64,000 bases of DNA from Cymodocea nodosa (Eukaryota; Streptophyta; Magnoliopsida; Alismatales; Cymodoceaceae), in the NCBI GenBank assembly GCA_036874045.1, contig JAZBRI010000004.1, positions 5,456,001 to 5,520,000 of the forward strand. The letters are read 5' to 3'. The stretch's first letter is position 1. Every line of letters starts with the position of its first letter. Positions 1 to 12,300 of this stretch are shown piece after piece. Made by a program: the position numbers and the translations under genes. The notes beneath the pieces were generated by a model. It did not search any database. It was not told where the DNA came from and saw nothing but the letters and a program-made list of their open reading frames with translations.

Positions 1-1
1 T

Positions 2-571
2 CTCTCTGCCTTCTGCCGCCGCCGCATCCTCAGTCTCTCCGTCATCGCCGCCATGGGGGCCGTGTCCAACGTCACGTTTCGCCAACCCGACGTCTCCTTG
101 TCTCCGGCCATGGCGGGGGGTGATGAAAGGTTGACGTTTCCTGGGAGGTTCGAGATACTGTCCATGTCTGGCTCTTTCTTGCGGCCATCGTTCATGGGGA
201 ACCTGTCGATAACGCTTGCGGGTCCCCAGGGACAGGTGGTGGGTGGGACGGTGGTTGGGCCGCTGGTGGCCGCGCGGACGGTAACCGTGATAGCAGCGGC
301 TTTCGTCAATCCCAGCTTCTCTATATTACCGGAGAGGGAGGAGGAGGAGGAGGAGGAGGAGGAGGAAGAGGAGGAGGAAGGCGTATCGGGGGACGGCGGG
401 GGTGGCGGAAGAAGCGAGGACGTGGAAGAACACCACCAACAACGTCAACGTGCTTTTCATGGTCACCATGGTAGCTCTGCAGCTCCGGCGACGTATACTT
501 GCCATCTTCCTTCGGATGTGACATGGGCGGCGCCGCCACCGGCGAGGACGACACACCGGCCACCTTTCTGA
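2..571 (+). CDS. AHL: AT-hook motif nuclear-localized protein (AHL, type I), 3' part
   Basis: This is the C-terminal part of a plant AHL protein, a nuclear AT-rich-DNA-binding regulator. The frame is open from base 2, so the true start and the AT-hook lie upstream of the window; the ATG at 53 is an internal methionine inside the PPC/DUF296 domain. PPC landmarks are visible in order: GAVSNVTFRQP, GRFEILSMSGSF, LAGPQGQVVGGTVVGPL and the domain end VIAAAFVNPSFSILPE. About 14 consecutive glutamates follow, encoded by a GAG/GAA microsatellite at 331-380, then a Gly-rich and a His/Gln-rich stretch, ending in LPSDVTWAAPPP and RPPF. That tail is the kind found in intronless type-I AHLs, and no intron is visible here. 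The long poly-Glu tract is an expansion of the short acidic stretch that normally follows the domain. The family call is secure; the individual AHL number is not. Confidence 0.9.
   Translation, partial: LSAFCRRRILSLSVIAAMGAVSNVTFRQPDVSLSPAMAGGDERLTFPGRFEILSMSGSFLRPSFMGNLSITLAGPQGQVVGGTVVGPLVAARTVTVIAAAFVNPSFSILPEREEEEEEEEEEEEEEGVSGDGGGGGRSEDVEEHHQQRQRAFHGHHGSSAAPATYTCHLPSDVTWAAPPPARTTHRPPF
331..380 (+). repeat. GGA/GAG trinucleotide microsatellite in coding sequence
   Basis: An almost pure run of GAG/GAA codons encodes the poly-glutamate tract just after the PPC domain of the AHL gene. It is in frame, so changes in repeat number alter only the acidic tract length. Confidence 0.9.
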
Positions 572-3348
572 TGGGCTTTGCCCTTCCTTAGCTCCCCCCT
601 CAACGTCGTGATCACGCGCTTGTTTTGCTGTCCTTGTGTAAATCTGTGCCGTTTCCAGTGATTTGGTCGTGATTTTTGGAAGTCTCTAATTTTAATTTCG
701 GGTATGCTCGGAATGATTTATACGCCTCGCGTCATCAATTAACATTTTCTCAAGTAAAACATCCACGCGACACGTATCCATTAATACTCGTATCTTAACA
801 ACAAAAGTGGATTCGATCCTTGTTACTGCATTTACACGATTAGCATATGGTTTATATATAATCATAGTTTGTGATTTTAGCTAATAATATAATATTTAAA
901 TTTAACAATATTTTTTTATTATTATCATTAAAATATAGTCTACAGGCTAGACTTTAAAATATATCTGCACTTGATATATCATAAGCGAAATGTGCATAGA
1001 ATATCTCACGTAAATAATACATTTTCGTTATGTATTTTCCCTTTCTGCACTTTTTACTTCTTATCTTTAAATTTAAATAAGTGTACCTAAAACTTTAGAT
1101 CGATCCAACTCTTCTCCCATCCCTGCCCTTGATAACGGCCTAAATTTATGTAGATATTGTAAAAATTAGTATACTGTAATATGTTGTCAACATTGGCTCG
1201 AAGCGTAAATATTCCGATAGTTATTCAAATGTTATAATAGAAATATGCGTATGCTACAAAAATGGATTCAAGGATCATAGTTAATATTTAAAGATATCAT
1301 CAGTACAATTAATGGACGAAATATATGAGTTAATCTTCTGCGGGGTTAGTACTCTGTTTGGCATGGGAGAATTGGTTGATGTAGACGTATTTCACTCCCA
1401 ACACAATTATCTTTTCTTCTTAAAAACCAATCTTATAGATTTTTTTTTAGCAAAGTAGAAAGGATAAATTAAATTTAAAAGACTTCAAGAGTTTAAATCC
1501 AGCCCGAGCGCAAACAAAAAAAAAATTGATGCAAAAGATCGGCAGGAAATAATCCTCCATACGGCAGCAGAGGAGAAAGACGACAACTGCTTTAAGCAAA
1601 ATAACACACAGCAAGTAGGCGTGGTAGCTTAATCAAAGTTCTAAATCAACGGCTCCGCCCAACTCCATAACCCAGCCCGTTCTAAATCAACACCCACAGA
1701 ATTAGACGCCGGACGGATTGAACTTCATTTAAGTAATCTGCCAAAGACAAATGTTCTAACTAAAGCCTAGTTAAAGTTAAGATATTATGAAATATCAATT
1801 AGATATTCCAAGAAGAATCTCTAAAAGTAATATTATTATGATTTTGTCAACAAAAGATGTTCTAAATCAAAGGACGCAAAACCAGATTTCATTTGTGCAG
1901 TAAACAAGCTTGGATGCAATCCTAAAAACGACCTTATGGTAAATAAATAAATAAAGACAACCTGGATGCAATTGTATGTAATAGATCTGATTCTACATGA
2001 CTAAGTGTGTGTCTATATGTGAGAGAATCCTATTCACATGACACGTGTTAATCCAATGCAAAACTGAAAACTGGTTCGTTCATTCCAAGCGCGTAGATAA
2101 ATCATCCGCAGCGATGTTCTGGCAGACAAAAAAGTCGACAATATACCATTGTCATTGAAAATAGAATGAATACCGCCGCTCAAGGCACTTCTTATCTTTT
2201 ATTTATTAGTTCAACAATTAAAACATAACTTTTATAATTATTTAATCTCTAATATAATCTATTAAAATTTAAACTATATTCATTAACTTTTTATACAAAA
2301 ATAGATGATAGAAATTTAAGAGAAATTCGATCAAGGACCAATACCTTATTCAATTCACGTATCTATGAGAAGAGATGAAAGTACCTCATGAAAATTTCCT
2401 AAAGACACCAAGAAAAATAACTCCTTGTTAAAAAAAGTCTTACCATTTTCAATACCAATCACATAAAAGATGCAATGAATCCTGAAGTCTGTGCGCCTAC
2501 TCGAATAAAATGTTTTGACCATTCAATTATACGTTGAAAGAAATCAATTTTTTATAATGATGTTTTCCAAGTAAGTAGGTCTGAATTTAGGAATCTTTTC
2601 ATTTAAATGTTTTGTAAGATAAGAAAAGATCAACCATGCCATCCATTGAAATTCAGCTGTAAGAACATGTTTTTTTTTTTTTTTGAAGAATGTAAGGAAA
2701 TGTTAATATGCTGGCATGGCATAACTTGACAGGGTGCACGTCTTATGAGGATGCCGATGTTAGAAGGCAGTGGTACAAGTTAGGGTTTTTTCCAATCTAT
2801 TAAATAAAAGAGTTTGATGTGCATAGATGAACACGAGAGTTATTTAGAATAAATGGCATTCAAGGTGTAATACCCCAACGTTATAACACATCCCTTAAAA
2901 TCAGGAAATAAAATAAAATAAAATCCAACGGCTCCATGAAAAGCAGCATACACTACCAAGAGAAGAGACATGGCAACCTGGGGTGCCATTTTCTAGGAAG
3001 ATAAGTACCTAACTTATGGATATCATAAGCTTTTGAAAATCTTCAGATAAGATATTCAATCAAATCGGGGATTAAAACTTGAAATATTGTTACATACGTA
3101 TTTTTTTTAAAAATGGACATAATTAATTTGCACAATTGACTGATCTAGTAAGGAAAAAAGGGCAAGTAGAATTTCTCCAGAGTGAGCAACCAATCCCATG
3201 CCACGAATTATGAGAAGCAATGGATCGAAAGAAGGAAAACAACTGAAAGAGAATTTCAAATAATCTACAGAGAACGCTACCTGCAGATCTACTCGCTATG
3301 ATGAAGTCACACAATGATAATTGTACCTGTTCCATGCACTTGCCGCTG
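572..3348. other. Intergenic spacer between AHL and RH1
   Basis: AT-rich DNA with no supported gene. It contains the AHL 3' UTR at its left end and the RH1 3' UTR at its right end, because both genes are transcribed into this spacer. Poly-T runs occur near 2,670 and 3,105. I recognised no transposon domain. Confidence 0.6.
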
Positions 3349-6300
3349 TCATGTTTTGCCTGCAACCGATGTCTTGTCATTTGTCGTACATTCTGATTTC
3401 TTTGACTCTAGTTCTATAAGCTTTTCCATAGCTGTTAGATAGAAAGGCATCCATTGATCATAATGTTTTACTTGGCAAATCAACGAGAGGTGGAAATTAC
3501 AACAGATAAAATCATCACCAGTGGCACAAATTGGTTGTAGACGTTCAAGTGACTCTTTAGGCAGCTTGTAATCACGACAGTAGTCAATGCCGACCTTCTG
3601 TAGCATATTCATGAAACTTTTAACCTGACAAAATAAAAGCTATATCAATATGAAGTAGCTATCCATACGAAACTTGATTTAAATGACAGTTAAACACCAA
3701 AATATCAACCTTCATGCATGTACGTATGTATGCATGTGAAATACGCAACAAATAGAAAACACACTAAAATGAAAGGGTGCAAAGAGCAGTGAAAAAAAAT
3801 CAGCCGTGAGTAAATCTCAAATGCACATCAGAGACGCTCTAGCACTCATCCACGTATCATAATTTCTACAGCAGGCAATGCTTGACCCAAAATGTGTGGA
3901 CAAATATGTTTTCTTGCTCAATTTATTTGCACCCATTATTATATTTTCTATTTTATCATGCAATTTTGGATTCCACTTTTGAATCATATAGGCGAATAAT
4001 CATAAGTTATATAAACACAACTCTACAATAACATTCCCTTCCATCAGATGACCTTTATTTTCTTGACGAACTGTTTTAGTGCTTACAAGTATCAAATTTA
4101 CCTTACACAATAAACAATCCTTTAATATTTCAAGGGAGCTTCTTGACACCAGATATACCTTAAAATTATAAAAAATATTTTGAGCGGTAAAGTTCCAAAG
4201 AAAATTCAAAGATTACAGAACCAAAATAACCTCCCAAATGGATAGTTTAAACCACATATGGTTTATTGGACAACTCATACTTAATAAGAGGCTTAGCCCC
4301 TTAAATTTTTTTTAAAAAAGCATATTTTTAGTACCTTAATTATCTACTTACATCTATATTCCTTTTTATTGTAAAAGAGGGAAAATGATTCTGCCTCTTT
4401 TTTGGAAGAAAATTTCCCTAATAAGATTTGATATACCTTTTCATAAGTACATATACTATCCACTGTAAAAAACTCTATTAAAATCTAATACCATCCACTG
4501 TATTGCCATTGCCAATTAATGGCGACAAAGCCTCTACAAGAGCTCAGGCTTGCCTTGAGAGTTCACCAGCCCATACACAACAGTGGCTAATTACACACAT
4601 CCGTTGCACAGTTATGGAGTAGGCCACTAACAGAGTGACTTCCAATCCAGTAGCCTAGAGGATACTGACAGCACCAGGACATGTGGATGCCACCAGATGC
4701 AACATCTGAAAGTTTCACAATGTGTGCATCCAACCTTCCTCCTACCAATCAAACGAAGAGATCTCCTTCAATTTGGTCTCCTGTACGCCAAGCAACCACA
4801 CCCAATCTCCTTGACAAACCTCCTCATGTGTTGCTGCTTTTACCCATTCCTGCACTCCCCTGACCTTCCCTTACAGAGTTTTCATGGTTGGCCTACAATG
4901 CTTGTTCCTACATCACCATCAATTTATTTGAGCTGGCACCACCAATCTACCAACCCCTAAAGCTTTTGTTGTGCCCTATGAGATCCGCAACCCTATCACC
5001 ACCATACAAGCCCACAGCACCTCTCTTCCAGCCTGCCATCCCAAACCTCATCTTCTGCAAACTGCAACAGCATATCAGATGTTGAATAAGGGCTCCCTGA
5101 TTGATTCTCCCACTGCAACTGTGTCATCTTCTGTTGGAGGCTGCTCCATCCATGTTTCCAACAGTTTTGCTCCAACAACCCAACTCCCACAGAGGTTGAG
5201 TCTTGACTTAAGGAAGGTGACACTGTACAGAACATGGTTCAGCAGGCATCTTAGAGTCAGCTGGTTCATCTTTCGCTGGCTGATTGGATTCTATCAGTCC
5301 AAACTCAGTTCAAGGGTGAAAACCTGGATCAAGCTAACGTTTGAGTCTAATGAGTGGATGTCAGTTTGTGTGTAGTCCTGCAGTCTGCTTCCAAGGTTCA
5401 ATCATTCCACAGCCTGTTCCAGAGTATGTGGGTTCTCACCATGCAAAGCTCTCTTTCCACCCAGCAACTTCCATGCGCAGAACGGGACTGGGGAATCTTC
5501 TTTGTAAACTTCCAATTTTTCAGACATCACATCCTCTATCCAAGTCCAAATGGCCGCCTGTCTCCTCCTCATCAAACTCCATGCTTCAAGGCAATTAGAT
5601 CACTCTACCATCAATTATCATAGCTACCAACCTGTATTGTATTTGAAAATGTTCTAGTGGTAACAGAATCTGGGCAATCACTAATGATGGCAGTTTCCAT
5701 TCTCTGGAGCGTCTTCAGTTGGGAACACTACCAGTGTTGTCATCGTTTTTCCACCAATCATTGGGAATAGTTGCTTGGCCCAAGATTTGCCTGTTTCCTC
5801 CCTAATACTAAAATGAACTTTAACGTAATAGACTCCAATCCAGTAGGCACTATTGCCATGGACCAGCCTGATGCATCTTAGATATTTTTAATGTTCTCAA
5901 CTTCAGTGACCACCTCAGCGGCCTGCAAATAATGTAGAGAAGGTGTGTACCTTGTCACCTCCCAAAGCCCTCCAGGTTTCCATCAACCATAGGTCCAACG
6001 AAATGGATTCTTGCTGGAATTTCAGTTGATGCCAGGCCACACAGCTGCCCCTTGACTCCATCATTGCCTCCAGGATAATCCTCCCCCATGCTGCAATAAA
6101 GTTTTCTCCCCATATCATGTTTAAGAATTCAACCAGGAAACCCCCTCCATATAATCATTTGATGGCCCAAGCACCCCCTCTCCGAATGTTTACTTAACCA
6201 TGATTGATTGAGGCAGGACTACTACCTTGTGTGTGACAGAAGGCATTGCCCATGATTCTCTGCCAACCTATCTCCTGATGACCATTGCACTTCCACCACC

Positions 6301-9300
6301 AGACTTCCTGCTTCATGTTCTTCCTGAATCAGAAGCTTCTCGTTATCCACTGATACCACAAGGCTTCCCAACCCCAATTTGAGCATGTCCCTGCCCTGTG
6401 ACCAACTTTGCAAACCTGGCACTTATAGGGTCTCTGCACTCCAACACATGGGTTCTCTATTGAAGACATTTCAAACATTGATCCTAACCCCACCATCACC
6501 CCTGCTCCTCAATTGTGTCCTTGCAGCACTTCCACCACTGTTGACAAGCTACTTCCATCCAGTCCAACCCTCTGTCCCAACCTGTGAAGTCCCCTTATGA
6601 TCCCTTATGTGGTCAATTCACGGTAGGCAACAAGCTCCCTGCTTGCTGTGATCGAAAGGCACTCTCAATCTGCTATGCCTGCAAGGCACTCATCCGCACT
6701 CTTTTGAGAACCAATTCAGTCCTCCAATGGTTCAATAGACATTCCAGATGCCAAATATATATTAAAAACATAAAGAATATGATCACCAAAGGATGATCTA
6801 CTTCAGATGGTTTTCATCTCTATTCCTCCTCACACGTCACTTTCGAGTTTCATTATATCACTAAAGTTAAACACGTAACCCTACATTTTAGTAACATATG
6901 GCTAAACAACCAATAACATTCTTCAGCATTTTTTTAGAAGGGTAAGGATGGCTCTTACTGATAAATAAGACGGAACCAAAGTTACAAGGGAGAGTGATCA
7001 AGAAGATCAGTCTACAAAAAGGACACCACAAAGCTGGAAACCCAGAAAAATAGAGCACACACAATTTGACCCTGAAACTGCAGAAGAACAATATCAAAAC
7101 AGCACGTACAAACAGACCCATAATAGAAAGGGGGCAAGGATCACACTTTCTGAGAGTGGCATACGAAGAAAAGAAAAAAATGTAGCACATTCACAATAAT
7201 ATTTTCCCAATCACTTTCTCCAACTGAAAGAGAGCCTCATTCTGCACTAGCAAAATAGTCCAGCAAGAGGTGTGGATAGCAAGCAGCAACCTGTGGTCCA
7301 CGGCAGAAAGCTTGCTTTTTTGAAGCGGTAGTGCAGTATGAAAATCATCCCTCGAGCTAAAAGAGATATCATTCTCAACAACCCTTGCTTTAATACTTGT
7401 CCAAACCCGCCAACTGATGTGGCACCCAAAATACAGATGCTCAACATCTTTATCTGCAGATTCACATGGGTCACAAGGTTGTTGCCAGCCTGCCATTTAT
7501 TTCAGTAGCACTTGGTGACCGCTCTCCCATGCAGCATGAGCTACAAAATGGCCCACACCTTCAAAGGTGACTTGCACTTCTAATTGAGCTTATAAAAAAA
7601 GGTCAAACAGGTCCAGGTGCCCCATGAATCTGCGGGCATCAATCCAGGAAAGCAAACTTTACAAAAGTTTGATTCCCCAGAGTAGGGCATCATTTTCGTC
7701 TTCCTGCAGATTATCTCCCAAGAAAGTTTATGTAATATATCAACCATCACTCAAATGTCATCATCCTTAATGCTCCTTATCAGGTTAAGGTCCTATCAAA
7801 TGCTGCAGCTACTGGGTCTAAAAAACCTCCATCTACAACCCAGAACCAACCATTCACCCACTTGTCACGACAAAAATAAGTTTACAAACCAGACCTGATC
7901 CAATGATGAGTGTTAGCTTCCACAAAGTTTCCAAGTGTCAATAATTCCCTCCAGAAATAGGAAACATTTTGCAATGGTTGAGGGTGCTGTGTTCTATTTC
8001 TAACCTTACAATACATGCTCTTCATAATGTTGACCCGTAGAGAATTCTCATTCAGTGTGTATTTCCACCACCACCACTTGCAGGGAAGAGACAGGTTTAC
8101 CTGCTTTAGAAGCCTAAAGGCCCTAAACCCCAGCCCACCTTGCTTCGGGGGTTTGCAAAACTCCATTCAATCCAGCAGATGTAATCCTCCCCCTTCTTCA
8201 GCTATTTGTTTTTCAGAATTGTCTAAATAGATTATATGTTTCTATGGACACAAAGAGAAGCTCAACATGAAATTATGGGCCTAGCCTTTAAAGATTACCC
8301 ACTATTTTGGCTAATAACAGAAATCAGATTCTACTAACATGAAACATCCAAACAGATTAGAGGCTACTTCAGAAAAGAAAAACAAGTGGTATGCAGAATA
8401 CTACAACAAACATAAAGAGAAGACTGAGATAGAGGGATTGGAAAAAATGAACATGAAATACAAATAAAAAATTATATGAAACATATAAGTTATTTAAAAA
8501 GAAATTATGAGAAAAAGTTTACATGATATACATTTTGTTTGACATACCTGGTAGAGTTAGCATTTGTCAAACGTGAGTTGGATAAAAGAAAATGTGAAAA
8601 ATATGAATATAAATATACATTCGATGAAGAATATTGTATGCAGAAAAAGTGGTCCAAAAGCCAGTACTTTCATGATAACCCTATATAAATAAGTTGGACA
8701 TTCTTTCTCATTGCAGTAATTTCCCTAGATTGGAAATTAATTTGCCAATGTAGATTTCAAAAAGAATTTATGTTTGATAGATTGCTCTGAGATTTGATTT
8801 AAAGAATTTCCTTAGTTTATGGAATAACATGTAGATTTCAAAAGGAATTGAATCGATGTTTTTCAGAAGAAAATTGGCATGAATCTCATTCAAATATAAA
8901 CAGATCTGACTATAACAGGATCAAAAGGAATCTACCTTTGAAAAATTGTTTCAAAAATTGATACAAAAGAGTCTTCTGAAAATATAGAACTAATAAAAGA
9001 AGGCAACGTGTAATAAATATCACCTCATGCTTCCTTAGAAAGGTGAAGCAACGACCAGCTTGACCAGCTCTTGCCGTTCGCCCTGCTCTATGAATATACT
9101 TTTTAATATAAGGAGGCATGTCATAGTTGATAACATTTTTTATGCCTTCAACATCCATCCCTCTTGTCATCGCATCTGAACAGACAAGAATTTGAATTCT
9201 CCCCTCTCTGAAGTCTTTCAATGTGTTGCTATGTTAAAAAAAGCATTGATAAAAATGTGGTAATTTCAGAATATGACCGAGACACAACATGTGAAACTAT

Positions 9301-12300
9301 ATCATAATTGTATTATCACAAGTAAAATGGAGAGTTGAAAGCTGTCAATAATATGCATGATAATTTATTGTCGAACTAAACATGTGGCAAGAAAATTAAG
9401 TGATCATTCTAAATAGAAAATTATTGATGATTTAATAAAGTGAACAGATTGTTTGTGAACAGTTTCTATCACAATTTATTAATCATACGACAATCAGTGT
9501 ACAACAGGAAACAGCCAGCCAATTGCTGATTTTCAGAACCTTTTCAAGAAATGTGAAATTTTTGACATCACATTTATACCTCATCATTGAATAAAAAAGT
9601 TGCTAGTCTTACCTTCGCACAGATTGCTTCTGCAGGCGTGAATATTCACTTATTTTTATTGGTAAACATCCAAGGAGATTTAAATAAGCATTGAGTCTAT
9701 GAGTTAACTCAATGGACGAGGTAAAAATTATGCTTTTCTCATCCCTTAATCCCTCTATAAGAGCAGCCAAATAAAAGAATTTGAGTTTTGTATTACAGAT
9801 CTGCAAGCATGCCAATAAAAAAGTTACCAGAAGAAAAATCTATAAACCATACCACTAAAAGAAACATTCATTTTTAAGGCATATAAACAAGCTAGTTGTT
9901 CACATGCGTATATTCATATGGACAACACATAAGAGAACAATCAAGAGTATATGTAAATAAATTTATTTTAAACTAGATTTTAAATTTGTAAAAATGTTTA
10001 AACATAGATAATCGGTCGCATTCATATACATGTATAGGCTACAAAGCTGCATGAAGCTAAAATGCCAACAGAGTCAATGCCCATGAAACATCAGATGACA
10101 TCAAACAACATTATATTCCCTTACAAAGATTCAACAACCTCAAATGGAATGTCAAAAACTAAAAAACTCAATTCAAAAGTTGAATGTGGGGTTCTTCTTG
10201 TCTCAATTCAACAAAGTGGTATAACATGCCATTACTAAATAAGTCTGACATTTGAAAAACAAGTGATTGAATTCTTGAATTTTTTCTGTCCCTTTTGCCT
10301 TAGTAATTTTCACTTATCATAAACAAGCCGAGTAATACACAATAATCAATAATAAATGAATGATAAATCTCAGATTTTCATCCAAGGCATTTATTTCATA
10401 ATAACTTGGATTCAATAAAATTGACATTCAATAATTTGCAGGTATGCACATTTCACATCATTCTAGAACAAATTTCAACAATAAAATCATAATTTATTTT
10501 TTTAAACATCAAAATAATCATAATTAGAATATAAATAGTCAACACAGACAACTTAGAATGTTATGAGAAAGACATACCAATCTGTATGATTCCAATTTCT
10601 CAGGAAGACTATATCTCCTATAACCAGATGTCAAGTATATTGCATGATGAAGATCAAGTTGGCCAAGCTTGCTCGGATCCTTAGTTAATGTGGCAGAGAA
10701 AATCATTTTCACAAGTCTTGGGTAGAAATTATCTTTAAATCCTCGTTCTACTCCACTACAGAAATCAAGCACAACATCACAAGCAGAGCAATGCATCAAG
10801 CAAGGTAGCAAGCAATACCTATTTGTTAGAAACATGATGCCATGATGCCAAGGTGACACGACAATGTGTGTGTGAGTGAGAGATAGGTTTTCTGATTTAA
10901 TACTGAAATAAAATCTCATAATAATAACAAATCACCGACAAATAAGTGAATATTGAAATAAGTTTTTATGTAAGTCAATGTCAATAATCAAAAGTACATA
11001 AAATTTCTTAACAGTAGAAATATTGAACAAAAATGCAAATATATGAAGATTGAAGTGACCAAATAATTGAAAACAATCAACAAATATATGAATAAAATAA
11101 CAGTCATAATAATAATAATAACATGGAAAAATCCCAGCTAGATAGGCACCCACCATAACAAGTAGAGTTGGAAGTAATAAAAGTAGCTACAATGATCCAC
11201 GACCATTGCGATGGTTGCCTCAGCAACTGGGACCCAGCGTCAGTAACAAATTATACTTTACGGAAAATTAAATGTAAAACTACTGAAGAAAGGCTGACTT
11301 ATTCAACAGTTGCCCAACTTCTACACAAAATAAGTCTCATTGGAAGTTGGGTTGAGCCATATGCTACCAGAGACACTCTAGTATACGGGGATTCTCTAAT
11401 TAGACATGTTATTTCAGTAAAATAACAATTGTGCTTTTCGTGGGGATTCTGAGTCTTGATGCTCTTCAGATCTAATATGAATCACATGAACTAGTTTCAA
11501 AAAACTGGAATTTGGAATCAGAGTCATATCATTTGCCTAACTTATCAAACCACTAACCAGACCAATTTATCTGGAATTGGATTTCAGAATCAGATCAGTA
11601 ACTGAACTAAGAAATCAGAACAATTTATCTAAAATCAGACTGATTTCTTAAGTAATCACTAATTAGAGAAATTACTCAAATCAGTTTGTCTTGTTAAGAT
11701 GAATAATCAAAAAACCAGCAATTTGAATCACAATCCCACTACATAGAGTCGGACACATGAATCCTTTTTTTTCAAACAAATAAACCTTATGAATACTTGG
11801 TTATTTCATCTATAATTAAAACAAACAAATATGAAGTAAAGAGAAGCCTTAATGTAAACCTTTGTCTATTGATAATTACCTAATTTCTCTACCTATAGTT
11901 TTAACACTAGTAACTACTCTTTCATATATGCCCTTTATAATATTAATATATCTTATGAATACTTCTTTTCTTTCTAAAACACACTACAATAAGTTTCTAG
12001 GTACTCTAACATAAATTCTTTTTAAATCAATGAAAATCATATAAAGGTCCTTTTCTTAACTTTAAAATTTTCTATTAGTGGTCTAATAATTAGAAAAATC
12101 AGATAGATCCCCTAAATTATGAATGTGATTCAGATAAAAAATGTGTGAACTGTTAAGGGTTCTGCAAAAAATCCTATAAAAGCAACGATGCATACTCATG
12201 GGTAGGCTGTCGTTTTGATTTATGAAGTAATTGGGTATGGTCAACTGGGTCAGTTTCTGGAAGAAGCCATTGATTTGGGATATAACAACCTTTTTCACTC

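Noticed and set aside
4681-6796. A series of plus-strand ORFs of 60-134 codons
   Set aside because: They are antisense to the decayed gag-like element, overlap each other in several frames and show no domain; they are chance frames in relatively GC-rich transposon DNA.
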